Source: Gemmatimonadaceae bacterium (GTDB lineage: Bacteria; Gemmatimonadota; Gemmatimonadetes; Gemmatimonadales; Gemmatimonadaceae). Taken from it: 64,000 bases of DNA. Location: assembly GCA_020853635.1 (NCBI GenBank), contig JADYYN010000044.1, positions 16,985 through 80,984 on the forward strand, in the 5' to 3' direction. The translations under genes and the position numbers were made by a program. This document shows, one piece after another, positions 8,562 through 16,766 of the stretch; positions within the stretch are counted from its first letter, which is position 1, and every line of letters begins with the position of its first letter. The notes beneath the pieces are model-generated. The model did not search any database and was not told the origin of the DNA. It worked only from the letters and a program-made list of their open reading frames with translations.

Positions 8562-9670
8562 GCGCGCGCCAGCAGCGTGAACTGCCCGAGCGGCTGCACG
8601 GCGCCATTGAGTTGCAGCTCGACGCGGTGTTTGCCCGGGTAGTGCTTGCGCGTGGTGAGGTCGGCGAGCGAGACCGTTTTTCGCAAGGTGATCCGCTCGC
8701 CACCACGCAACGAGACGTTCGAGAGCTTGAAGACCTTCGCACTTGTGCCGCCCTTCGCCTTCACGAAGTGCACCACGAGATCCACCACCACCTGCTGCGG
8801 CTTCTTCGTGGGGTTCTCCAACGTCGCCGAGATCGCGACCTTGCCGCCCATCCTCGGTTTGGCCGGCGCGATCGCGTGCTCCACCACCGTGAGTGCCGAC
8901 TTCGCTCCGAAGCCCAGCACCTTGAGTGCCGCCGCGTCGCCCTTCTTCACCGATGAGCGCAGCGCGTGTCGCACGATCCACTCGCGCTCGGCGCTGGCGT
9001 CTTTCATCCAGGTCGCGGCAACTACTACGAGGCGCTTCGGATGGTCCTTGCCGATGTCGTTGAGGTTGTTGGCGACCGAACGTCGCACGTAGAGCGCTGG
9101 ATCGTCCTTCAACCGCTCCAGCAATGTGATCACGGGGGTCGGGTCCTTCTGGAACATCTTGAGCCGCGGCGCCCACGGCAGCCGCGACCGCGTCCCTTCA
9201 GAAACGAGCCGACGCACGTGCTCGCTCGGGTCGCGCGTCCACTCGTGCAGCCGGGCGAGCGTCCGCGCTTCGTGCTGTTCAATGAATGGACGGATCGCGA
9301 ACTCCGCCGTGAACACCTGCGTGAACGCATGCAGTGCGCGCATCGACGGCTCGAAGTGTGCCACGCCGAACTGCCGCACGAACTCCATGTGCGGCAGGTA
9401 GAAGAACGAGCTCATGCCGCCCGCGGGCGCCTTGTGCTCGGGCAGCGTGGCCAGCAGTACGTCTACCGCCTTCGGGAACTCCGACGGCAGGTGCGCCGCG
9501 AGTACGCGCCCCAAGTGCCGACCGCGGTCGAGCAACTCCAACGCCTCGAATCCAGCGAGTGCATCGCGCTCGAACGCCTTGCGATCGAACCGGCGATGCA
9601 CCGCCGCGATCTCCCCGCCGAGGCGCCGGACCACCGGCGCCCCGAACTGATGCTTGAGCGGCTCAGCCAT
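8558..9670 (-). CDS. alkC: AlkC-type DNA alkylation repair glycosylase with Ig-like tail
   Basis: A 370-aa protein of the AlkC/AlkD HEAT-like repeat DNA glycosylase superfamily (COG4335-like). The HEAT-like region covers about 1-265, with clear motifs VRRLVSEGTRSRLPWAPRL, VRRSVANNLNDIGKDHP and IVRHALRSSVKKGD. A beta-rich C-terminal domain (about 275-370, GKVAISATLENPTKKPQQV) matches the Ig-like domain known from the AlkC-alpha subgroup, where it helps to encircle DNA. Family enzymes excise 3-methyl purine lesions without flipping the base. ATG at 9670 fits the family start. Transcription is convergent with the PLP lyase. Confidence 0.88.
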   Translation of the reverse strand: MAEPLKHQFGAPVVRRLGGEIAAVHRRFDRKAFERDALAGFEALELLDRGRHLGRVLAAHLPSEFPKAVDVLLATLPEHKAPAGGMSSFFYLPHMEFVRQFGVAHFEPSMRALHAFTQVFTAEFAIRPFIEQHEARTLARLHEWTRDPSEHVRRLVSEGTRSRLPWAPRLKMFQKDPTPVITLLERLKDDPALYVRRSVANNLNDIGKDHPKRLVVVAATWMKDASAEREWIVRHALRSSVKKGDAAALKVLGFGAKSALTVVEHAIAPAKPRMGGKVAISATLENPTKKPQQVVVDLVVHFVKAKGGTSAKVFKLSNVSLRGGERITLRKTVSLADLTTRKHYPGKHRVELQLNGAVQPLGQFTLLARA

Positions 9671-9705
9671 GACTGCCGCCCTGCTGCGCCGATCGTTGCA
9701 TCGGC

Positions 9706-12700
9706 CTAGCGACGGATCGTACGCAGCAGCGCTTCGATCGCCGCCGTGAGCTGCTGGTCCTGCCCCTTGCTCACCTTGTCGAATTCGTTCATCACAAGGA
9801 TGTCGGGCTCCGTCTGCAGATTCTCCAGGTACTTTCCGGTCGCGGCATCCTTCACACCCATGCCCGGCACACCCCAGCGGATGCCGCCCTGCAGGCTCTC
9901 CCACCCCGCGAACGTACACGTGCCCGGCACCGGCATGCCCACCAGCTGACCGATCTTCAGGTCCTTGTACGCATACGCGTAGCAATGCCCGTCCGAGTAG
10001 TTCGCCTCGTTCGCCAGCGAGATGCTCGGCTTGGTCCAGCGGAAGTTCGGCTCGAATCCCGTGCTGCGATTGTCCACCGTGTAGTCGAAGAACCGCTTGC
10101 CGCTCAGGAACATCGCAAGGTCGGCGACGAGGTCGCCGCCTCCGTTGAAGCGCGTGTCGACCACCAGCGCATCCTTCATGGTGTACTTGCCGAGCACTTC
10201 TTCGAACGTGGTGCGCATGGCGCCGTCGTTCATGCCCGGGATGTGCACGTAGCCGAGCTTGCCTCCGCTCGCGCGTTCCACCTCGTCACGATTGCGCTTC
10301 ACCCAGCGCGCGTAGAGCAGGCGCCCCTCGTCCGCGAGGGTAACAGGCTTCACCACCAGCTCACGACGCGCTCCGCTGAACGAGAGTTCGAGCAGCACGT
10401 TCTTCCCTGCCTTGCGATTCAGCCGCTGCGCGATGTCCGTGGTCGGCGTGATGGCTTCGCCATCGACCGACTCGATCACGGTCCCCGCCACCACGTTCAT
10501 GCCGGCCATCGCCAGCGGACCGTTCGGCAGCACCTCATCGATCTTCGCACCGGCTGCCGCCCACGTGGGGTCGAGCATCACGCCGAGCGAGGCCGTGGCG
10601 TCGTTCTCCGCCCCGCTCGCCGCCCAGCGCGCCCCGCTGTGACTCACATTCAACTCGCCGAGCATCTCGGCCAGCATCTCGGCGAACTCGAAATCGTTGC
10701 CGATGTGCGGAAGGTACTTGGCGTACACTGGGCGGATCGCCTGCCAGTCGATGCCATGGTAGCCGGCGGTGTAGTACGTGTCGCGCGTCTTCCGCCACAC
10801 ATGATCGAATGCCTCGGCACGTTCGGCGGCGGCATCGACGACCATCTCGCCACGGATCGGCACCATGTCGCGCTTGCCCGTCTCCGGATTGATCTTGGAG
10901 ATCGAGCCGTTGGCGAGCAGGAAGATCGACTTCTGCTCCTTGTCCCAGGTCATGGCACCGCCGCCGGCATCAAGCGCCACGAGCTGTTTGGTCTCGCGGG
11001 TGCGCAGGTTGGTGGTCCAGAGATTCAGCCCGCGTTCGAAGCGCGCGAGGTAATAGAGCGACTCACCGTCCTTGCTCACCAGCGCGCCGCCGAGCGATGC
11101 GGAGTGGATCGTGAACCGCGCTTTGCGCTCTTCGATGTTGCCGAGATCGAGCTCGACCACCTTCGGTACGGCGGCGGCGGCCGCCGCAGCCGCACTGTCG
11201 AGCTTCGGCTTCGGCACCTTCGCCTCCGCTTCCTTCACCAGCGCGAGTTCTTCCTTGGTCAGCCGGTAGCGGTCCCAAGCGCCCTGCGTGAAGAACATGC
11301 CGTACACGTCATTCTGCGCACCGCCCGACTGCGCGACGGCCTTGAGTCCGTCGCGATTGCTGAACCACGTCATGCCCTGGCCGTCGAGGATCCAGCGGGC
11401 ATTGCCGTCGTTGAATCCGCTCTGCGTCAGGTTGATCACCTCGCCGCGCCCGTCCGCTGCCACCAGACCGACCTCACCTGGCGCGTTCCCCGGCACCGAG
11501 TAGTCGAACAACATCCACTTGCCATCGGGGCTCCACTGGAAGTCGACGTTGGGCGTCGTCGCGAAGATGTGGCGGCTGTCGGCGAGCGTGCGCGTGGCAC
11601 CGCCGTCGAGTACGCGCACGCGCAATGTGGTGCGATCCTCGATGTACGCGAGCTGCTTCCCGTCCGGCGAGTGCTTCGGCTGATAGTTCTGCTTGTCGTT
11701 CACCACCAGCGCCGTCTCACGGACCACAGTGGATGCATAGAAGTACGGCTCCGCCTCACGCGTGCGACGCACTTCATAGATGCCCCAGCGCCCGTCGCGC
11801 TCGGAGGCGTAGGCGATCGACTTGCCGTCGGGCGAGAACGAGAGCCCGGTCTCGACAGCCGGTGTGCGCGTGAGCTGTTTGGTCACACCGCCTTCCGCTG
11901 ACGTGACGAACACATCGCCACGGAAGATGAACGCGACTTCCTTCCCGCTCGGCGCCACCTCCATGCCGCTCGCGCCCCCGGTGACGGCCACCACACGCGC
12001 GTCGTTCGCTTTGGAGTCCACGCGCAATGTGACGTCCACGCGCTGCGGCTGGCCGCCCGCGCGCATGGTGAACAGCTGACCGTCGTGCCCGAACGCGAGC
12101 GTGCCGGTGTTGCTCATGGAGAGGAAACGCACCGGGACGCCGCGGTAGCGCGTGAGCTGCTGCGCACCCGAGCCGTCGAGATTGCGCTTGTGCACGTTGA
12201 ACGTGCCGCTCTCCTCCGAGAGGTAGTAGATGGCGCGGTCGTTGTCGGTGAGGATCGGCGTGCGGTCCTCGCCGGCAAAGCTCGTGATCTTGCGATGCGT
12301 GCCGGCGCGGGTGTCCATCACCCAGATGTCACGCGCGATCGCGGAGGTGTGATGCTTGCGCCACTGGTTCTCGCCGCCCTTTCGGTCGTGATAGACCATC
12401 AGTCGACCGTCCGCGCTGTACCGCGCGTCCTCCGCCGGGGTGGTGATGATCTGCACCGGACGGCCACCGGCGACGGGCACCTGGTAGAGTTCCGGCTGCG
12501 AGGCGGTCGGATACTGCCGATTGGAGGCCGCGTCCATGCGCGGGCCGCCGAACACCACCGTGCGTCCGCCGGGTGCGAAGCTGTACGGGAACTCGTCGGT
12601 GGAGTGGAATGTGAGGCGCTTCGCCTCGCCTCCCGCCGAGGGCATCACGAAGAGATCGAAGTTGCCGTGCCGGTCACTCGCGAACACCAGCTGCGAGCCA

Positions 12701-12948
12701 TCCGGACTCCACACCGGCATCATGTCCTGCGCCGCATGCTGGGTGAGCTGCGTAGCCACACCACCCGCCGCGGGCACGCGCCACAGGTCGCCCTGATACG
12801 TGAACGCCAACGACTGGCCGTCGGGCGAGATGGACGGATAGCGCATCCACGTGGGAGCCGATTGCGCATACAGCGACGTGATGGGCGCAGAGACGAGCGC
12901 GAAGGCAAGCGCAGAGCGGAAGGCAACGCCGAGAGATGAGCGGAGCAT
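9706..12948 (-). CDS. Tricorn-like S41 peptidase with beta-propellers and PDZ
   Basis: A 1080-aa exported tricorn protease homologue. A signal peptide (ending near SLYAQ) is followed by two TolB/WD-like propeller regions with repeated SPDG motifs (about 30-650), a C1-like segment, a PDZ domain near 790-860 and the S41 core. Candidate catalytic residues are all present: S769-H770 (NVSHSGA), S985-D986 (NYSDGH) and E1047 (QTEPD). They match the spacing of archaeal tricorn S745-H746, S965-D966 and E1023. It likely degrades oligopeptides in the periplasm. ATG at 12948 is chosen for the signal peptide. It lies 122 bp downstream of rtcB across a 19-bp hairpin. Confidence 0.93.
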   Translation of the reverse strand: MLRSSLGVAFRSALAFALVSAPITSLYAQSAPTWMRYPSISPDGQSLAFTYQGDLWRVPAAGGVATQLTQHAAQDMMPVWSPDGSQLVFASDRHGNFDLFVMPSAGGEAKRLTFHSTDEFPYSFAPGGRTVVFGGPRMDAASNRQYPTASQPELYQVPVAGGRPVQIITTPAEDARYSADGRLMVYHDRKGGENQWRKHHTSAIARDIWVMDTRAGTHRKITSFAGEDRTPILTDNDRAIYYLSEESGTFNVHKRNLDGSGAQQLTRYRGVPVRFLSMSNTGTLAFGHDGQLFTMRAGGQPQRVDVTLRVDSKANDARVVAVTGGASGMEVAPSGKEVAFIFRGDVFVTSAEGGVTKQLTRTPAVETGLSFSPDGKSIAYASERDGRWGIYEVRRTREAEPYFYASTVVRETALVVNDKQNYQPKHSPDGKQLAYIEDRTTLRVRVLDGGATRTLADSRHIFATTPNVDFQWSPDGKWMLFDYSVPGNAPGEVGLVAADGRGEVINLTQSGFNDGNARWILDGQGMTWFSNRDGLKAVAQSGGAQNDVYGMFFTQGAWDRYRLTKEELALVKEAEAKVPKPKLDSAAAAAAAAVPKVVELDLGNIEERKARFTIHSASLGGALVSKDGESLYYLARFERGLNLWTTNLRTRETKQLVALDAGGGAMTWDKEQKSIFLLANGSISKINPETGKRDMVPIRGEMVVDAAAERAEAFDHVWRKTRDTYYTAGYHGIDWQAIRPVYAKYLPHIGNDFEFAEMLAEMLGELNVSHSGARWAASGAENDATASLGVMLDPTWAAAGAKIDEVLPNGPLAMAGMNVVAGTVIESVDGEAITPTTDIAQRLNRKAGKNVLLELSFSGARRELVVKPVTLADEGRLLYARWVKRNRDEVERASGGKLGYVHIPGMNDGAMRTTFEEVLGKYTMKDALVVDTRFNGGGDLVADLAMFLSGKRFFDYTVDNRSTGFEPNFRWTKPSISLANEANYSDGHCYAYAYKDLKIGQLVGMPVPGTCTFAGWESLQGGIRWGVPGMGVKDAATGKYLENLQTEPDILVMNEFDKVSKGQDQQLTAAIEALLRTIRR

Positions 12949-13002
12949 CGACAGACCGGTTGAGGGATGAGTCCCGCGATCGGGGTAATCTACGCGCGAC
13001 AC

Positions 13003-13047
13003 GGGGGGTGGGGATTCGGCTTGGGATCAGCCGATTCCCCACCCCCC
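13003..13047. terminator. 19-bp hairpin between rtcB and the tricorn-like gene
   Basis: Left arm 13003-13021 and right arm 13029-13047 pair over 19 bp with one mismatch around a 7-nt loop. It lies 24 bp after the rtcB stop on the minus strand. No T-run follows on either strand, so it is either an intrinsic terminator lacking a U-tract or a transcript-stabilising hairpin. Confidence 0.6.
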
Positions 13048-13070
13048 GCCCGCGCACGCGGTGCTGCGCA

Positions 13071-14300
13071 TCAGTCCTTGTACGGATCGAACTCCCGCGC
13101 TCCCGCCATCACCACGATGAGCGGACGCAGCGTGTGCAGGACTTCGATGGTGCCCGCCTGCGCCGCCAGCACCTCCGGCAGACGCCGATAGACATGCGGA
13201 CTCTCGTCCACACCGCCACCCCGGAGGATGACGCCCTTCTCCTGCACCCACTTGTGCATCATCCCTTCGGAGATGGCACCGCGGAAGGACTTCTGACCGG
13301 GCCGACGCTTGCGCGAGCCCGCCGCGGCCGTACGGGACATCACACGGCCGGCACCGTGCACGGTGGAGTACAGCGCCGCGCGCTGCACCGCCGCCCGTTC
13401 GGGCGCCTCGGCCTCGTCGACCGCAACGCCGCGCACGATCACCGCGTCGTCGCCCATCGAACCGCCGATGAAGCCGTACTGGCCCGGGAACGCCGGCGTC
13501 GCACCCTTGCGGATGACCACCAGCTCCTCGTCGCCATGCACTTCCTTCCACGCGAAATTGTGGTGGTTGTGCACGAGTTCGAGTTCCGTGCCACCGAGCA
13601 GTTGCACGACCTTCCGTGCGACCCACTCGCGACCGGCGTACGCGTACTGGCCGGCCAACGACATCAGCGTCCAGTAGTCGTGGCCGAGCGGCTGCGTGAG
13701 GTCGAACAGCACCTCGCGCTCCCGCACCCGCGTGCCCCACGCCTCGCCTTCACCGAGGGCGAGGAAGCCCGAGGCGATGGTGTGGCCCAGGCCGCGCGAG
13801 CCGAAGTGCACGCCGACCCAGATGGCGCCCGCTTCGTCGACGAACACGTCGACGTAGTGGTTGCCGGAGCCCACGGTACCCAACTGCACGCGCGCCTTCT
13901 CGCGCAGTTGTTCGCGGTGTGCATCGGGCACGGCGATCCACGCCTCGTCGTCGAACAACGCGTGGTCGTCCGGCGCGTCATCGGCGCGGTTCTTCCGGCC
14001 CACACCGAAGCTCACCGTCGACTGGATCTCGTCCGCGAGCGCGGAGAGCGTCTTCCGGATCGCGTCCTCGTCGTCGCCGAACGAGGCGAGCGTGAGGTCG
14101 GTACGGATGGCCGCGTTGCCGCAGGCGATGTCGAAGCCGACACCGACCACGGAGACCTGGTTGCGGTAGGCCGCGACACCGCCGATGGGCATCACGTAGC
14201 CCACGTGACCGTCGGCCATGAGTGCGGCGTCCACCGCGTTCGCGCGGACGTGTTCGAATTGGATGAGCGTCTTTTCGTCGTGCTGTCCGAAGATGTGCAT
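13071..14300 (-). CDS. rtcB: RtcB family RNA-splicing ligase
   Basis: A 409-aa RtcB. RtcB joins RNA 3'-phosphate or 2',3'-cyclic phosphate ends to 5'-hydroxyl ends using GTP and Mn2+. Motifs seen: DIAC (D57, C60), GTVGSGNHYVDV around 141-152, HFGSRGLGH 165-173, HNHHN 244-248, and VHGAGR 314-319 with H315 as the guanylylated histidine. All known Mn2+ and GMP ligands appear retained. ATG at 14300 gives the usual N-terminus; an in-frame upstream extension has no family similarity. No archease or RtcA gene is adjacent. The upstream region is unusually rich in inverted repeats (see 14352-14536), which may regulate it or encode an RNA. Confidence 0.95.
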   Translation of the reverse strand: MHIFGQHDEKTLIQFEHVRANAVDAALMADGHVGYVMPIGGVAAYRNQVSVVGVGFDIACGNAAIRTDLTLASFGDDEDAIRKTLSALADEIQSTVSFGVGRKNRADDAPDDHALFDDEAWIAVPDAHREQLREKARVQLGTVGSGNHYVDVFVDEAGAIWVGVHFGSRGLGHTIASGFLALGEGEAWGTRVREREVLFDLTQPLGHDYWTLMSLAGQYAYAGREWVARKVVQLLGGTELELVHNHHNFAWKEVHGDEELVVIRKGATPAFPGQYGFIGGSMGDDAVIVRGVAVDEAEAPERAAVQRAALYSTVHGAGRVMSRTAAAGSRKRRPGQKSFRGAISEGMMHKWVQEKGVILRGGGVDESPHVYRRLPEVLAAQAGTIEVLHTLRPLIVVMAGAREFDPYKD

Positions 14301-14503
14301 GATGCTGGATGGCAGATGGTGGAACGAAGATGGTGGAACTGGGTTCGTCGCGCCCTCGGAGCGAGGTGTGAGCGCACCGCGAGCGCTCCGAGGGCCTGGT
14401 TGTGTGCTGTTGGCGACCACAGCAGCCCTCGAGTGAAGGGAGTCGCGTGCCGAACACTCGAGTGCTGAACCCATGGAACCTGTGGTGCCATTGGAGCGGA
14501 AGA
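14301..14503 (-). promoter_or_regulatory. Structured leader region upstream of rtcB
   Basis: About 200 bp with no convincing gene. On the minus strand it holds, in order toward rtcB, the palindrome CACTCGAGTG (14455-14464), a GCTGT/ACAGC hairpin (14406-14423), and a 12-bp perfect stem (14352-14363 with 14384-14395) enclosing a GGTG/CACC hairpin. The rtcB promoter probably lies here but I could not pick one out with confidence. Confidence 0.5.
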
Positions 14504-14536
14504 AAAAAACCGCCTGTCTCCGAAGAGCGCAGGCGG
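14503..14536 (-). terminator. Rho-independent terminator (minus strand)
   Basis: Stem CCGCCTG/CAGGCGG (14510-14516 with 14530-14536), followed on the minus strand by seven consecutive T residues (14509 down to 14503). It is a classic intrinsic terminator, but the only candidate it could serve is the small open frame or RNA at 14570-14770. Confidence 0.75.
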
Positions 14537-14569
14537 GGAGGTCCCCTTCACGGAGTGCGGGCGTCGTCG

Positions 14570-14770
14570 CTATCCGACGGACGCTCGCGGTGCAGTGCCT
14601 GCAGTCTTCCTTCGTGCTTTGTCCTGCGGAATGCCAGCGAACGCCGCCATGATCGCGGTATGATTCGCGTCGTACCCGCGCCCGAGATCACTCGGCGCGT
14701 CCAAACGCGTCGCCGCGCACGGGGCGCTGGCGAGACGGTGGCGAAGCGGGAGTGGGGTTCTGGCGGTCAT
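14570..14770 (-). CDS. Doubtful 66-aa ORF or small RNA unit
   Basis: A 66-residue Arg/Ala-rich open frame with no recognised domain and no good ribosome site. It is kept because it sits between two terminator-like structures on the same strand: one at 14822-14886 upstream and one 34 bp past its stop (14503-14536). That layout suggests a small independent transcript. It could equally be a non-coding RNA of about 200-280 nt. Third-position GC bias is only moderately coding-like. Confidence 0.25.
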   Translation of the reverse strand: MTARTPLPLRHRLASAPCAATRLDAPSDLGRGYDANHTAIMAAFAGIPQDKARRKTAGTAPRASVG

Positions 14771-14821
14771 GGAAGAGAGAGCTCGGTGCGGAACGGGAGT
14801 GAAGGTGCCGGAAAACGAAAA

Positions 14822-14886
14822 GAGTCGCGTCGATGATCGAGGACACGAGGTTTCCCTCGGGACTCTCAGTGATCGGGACGCGACTC
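14822..14886 (-). terminator. Branched stem-loop after the VOC gene
   Basis: Outer stem GAGTCGCGTC (14822-14831) pairs perfectly with GACGCGACTC (14877-14886). Inside it, GATC pairs with GATC (835-838 with 871-874 of the 14-kb block) and CGAGG-TTTC-CCTCG forms a second hairpin (14846-14859). On the minus strand it is followed by TTTTCGTTTT, so it can end transcription of the VOC gene. The multi-stem shape is larger than a usual terminator. A further GACAGC/GCTGTC palindrome (14911-14926) overlaps the VOC stop codon. Confidence 0.55.
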
Positions 14887-14924
14887 CCTTGCGGCGAGAA
14901 GACTACAAACGACAGCGCGCGCTG

Positions 14925-15302
14925 TCAAGGGCGTTTCAAATACTGCATCGCGTTCACGATGTTGCCCTCGGTATCCGTGAACTGGATCAGCGTCCCGACC
15001 TGCTCGATCACGAACGGCTGGTACAGGAGGGTGCCGCCGGCCGTCGTGACCGCCGCGGCGATCGCATGGATGTCGTCGACGCCGACCGTGCACTCGTAGC
15101 CGATCATTCCCCGCCCCTCCACCGGCGCCTGCCGCTGCGGGAGTGCGCCGTGCACGGCGCCCTCGCGGTCACTCGTGAAGATCCGCCAGAAGTTGGGCGG
15201 GCCCCAGGGCTCGAACCGCCAGTCGAACACGGACTCATAGAACCGTTTGGCGCGACCACAGTCGTCGGCGTGGATAGCGAAGTGGGCGATGTCGTTCGGC
15301 AT
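14925..15302 (-). CDS. VOC (glyoxalase/bleomycin resistance) family protein
   Basis: A 125-aa single-domain member of the vicinal-oxygen-chelate superfamily. Two beta-alpha-beta-beta-beta modules are visible: IAHFAIHADDCGRAKRFYES, and ECTVGVDDIHAIAAAVTTAG followed by LIQFTDTEGNIVNAMQY. The N-terminal His and the TEGN motif fit the family fold, but the superfamily includes isomerases, dioxygenases and binding proteins, so no reaction is assigned. ATG at 15302. It is followed by a large stem-loop terminator. Confidence 0.9.
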   Translation of the reverse strand: MPNDIAHFAIHADDCGRAKRFYESVFDWRFEPWGPPNFWRIFTSDREGAVHGALPQRQAPVEGRGMIGYECTVGVDDIHAIAAAVTTAGGTLLYQPFVIEQVGTLIQFTDTEGNIVNAMQYLKRP

Positions 15303-15456
15303 GGCGTGATCGGAGACGGAGGGTGGATGCGGTGCGCGGCGGCACCGTGTGCGTACGCTCGATGCGAGTGCTCGATGCGAGTACTGCGGTCCATTCTAGG
15401 ACGCCCCCCACTGGCGAGCTATCGCAGGTCCGTCAACCTTCGTCGCGATTCCGCCA

Positions 15457-15888
15457 CTACTTCTTGATCTTGGAGATCGTCCGGGCGCTCACCTTCGATG
15501 GTGACTCCAGATCATCGACCGCATGACGCAGCGCGCCAGTCACCAGCGCGCGCACCCGCGCATTCCGATAGTCCTTCGGCGTCTGCACCGGCACATGCCG
15601 GATCAGCGTCCCCGTCCCCGCGAGCAATCCATGCGGGTCCTTCAGCGAGGTGCCCTTGTTGAAGCCCAGGTTCACATGGTTCGTGTAGATGGGCAACATG
15701 CAGAACGCATCGGACAACTTGTCCGTCACGGAGAACACCGCCGTCAGCGCATGCGTGTGATACAGGAGCTCGTTGCTCTCCGGGGCGAGCTCGAGCACGA
15801 ACGCGCGAAGGTCGGTGAAGAGCGCGATGAGCGGCGCCTCCTTCCGTTGCAGCAACCGCGCGAAGTCGGGATGGATGGGTCGTGTCAT
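15457..15888 (-). CDS. DUF1801 (YdhG-like) domain protein
   Basis: A 143-aa protein of the DUF1801/YdhG type. Features are a helical N-terminus (LRAFVLELAPESNELLYHTH), a core strand region (LPIYTNHVNLGFNKG) and the conserved GLLAGTGTLIRHVPV segment. Family members are small cytosolic proteins of unknown function. ATG at 15888 is chosen, with a divergent AraC-type regulator starting 47 bp away, so the pair may share a regulatory gap. Confidence 0.85.
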   Translation of the reverse strand: MTRPIHPDFARLLQRKEAPLIALFTDLRAFVLELAPESNELLYHTHALTAVFSVTDKLSDAFCMLPIYTNHVNLGFNKGTSLKDPHGLLAGTGTLIRHVPVQTPKDYRNARVRALVTGALRHAVDDLESPSKVSARTISKIKK

Positions 15889-15935
15889 ACGCGCACCAAC
15901 TTGCCCTCGCGCGCTCGTAACCGTAAGGTCTGCGC

Positions 15936-16766
15936 ATGTCGCCTCCACGTCACCGCTCGACGACCGACGACGCGCTGATCGTGCGCAGTCTCGCGCTGCG
16001 GCTCCCGCCGGGCCACCGCATCGACGCACACGACCATGCGTGGCTGCAGGTCGTGTACGCGGAGTCCGGCGTGATGACGGTCAGTGCGGACGACCATCAA
16101 TGGGTCGTACCGCCGCATCGCTGCCTGCTCCTGCCGCCGCGCGTCCCGCACGCAGTCAGCATCGTGAGTACGACAGCGATGCGGACGCTCTATCTCCGGC
16201 ACTCCCTCGCCCGCGGCCTCGCCGACGCGATCCGCGTCATGGATGTCTCGCCGTTGCTCCGCGAACTCATCCTGGAGTGTGTGCAACTCGGAGCGCTCGA
16301 CCGCCGCACGGCGCAGGATCGCGCACTCGCGACGGTGCTGCTCGCACGGCTCCGCGAGGCGCCGACGCTGGGCGTGGGTCTGCCATTGCCTGCTGATCCG
16401 CGCGCACGGCGTGTCGCCGAGTTCGTGCTCGCCGACCCGGGCGCGTCGCTTCCACTCGCGGACCTCGCCGCGCGCGCCGCCGCCAGTGCGCGCACCATCG
16501 AACGCCTCTTCACGGACGAAACCGGGTTGTCATTCGGACGCTGGCGTCAGCAAGCGCGATTGCAGCACGCGCTGCGCCGACTCGCTGAGGGCGACCCGGT
16601 GACGACCGTCTCACTCGCCTGCGGATATGACAGCCCGAGCGCGTTCTCGGCGATGTTCCGCCGCGCGCTCGGAGCGAATCCGCGCGACTACCTCAGCGCG
16701 CCACGCGCAGCAGCGGTGCCCCGCCCTGCCACCCGCGCTCGATCACCTCGAAGTCATCCGCGGTGA
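15936..16766 (+). CDS. AraC family transcriptional regulator
   Basis: A 276-aa regulator. An N-terminal cupin-like sensor (about 15-100; GHRIDAHDHAWLQVVYAESG, PHRCLLLPPRVPHAVSI) is followed by a C-terminal AraC DNA-binding domain at about 150-255. That domain has two helix-turn-helix motifs, LPLADLAARAAASARTIERLF and VTTVSLACGYDSPSAFSAMF, followed by GANPRDYL. ATG at 15936 is divergent from the DUF1801 gene. The coding end overlaps the convergent lipoprotein gene at 16693 by 74 bp, and the last 20 or so residues are Arg/Pro-rich and beyond the usual domain end. Confidence 0.93.
   Translation: MSPPRHRSTTDDALIVRSLALRLPPGHRIDAHDHAWLQVVYAESGVMTVSADDHQWVVPPHRCLLLPPRVPHAVSIVSTTAMRTLYLRHSLARGLADAIRVMDVSPLLRELILECVQLGALDRRTAQDRALATVLLARLREAPTLGVGLPLPADPRARRVAEFVLADPGASLPLADLAARAAASARTIERLFTDETGLSFGRWRQQARLQHALRRLAEGDPVTTVSLACGYDSPSAFSAMFRRALGANPRDYLSAPRAAAVPRPATRARSPRSHPR

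Noticed and set aside
9985..11901. Long open frame on the plus strand antisense to the tricorn-like gene.
   Set aside because: High-GC shadow frame. It is His/Arg/Val-rich without domains, while the opposite strand has complete catalytic motifs.
13003..13047. The 19-bp hairpin as an insertion-sequence end or attachment site.
   Set aside because: Only one copy is present, with no transposase or integrase nearby. Position after rtcB fits an mRNA 3' element.
12936..14468. Long open frame on the plus strand antisense to rtcB.
   Set aside because: No domain or ribosome site, and RtcB on the other strand has every expected motif.
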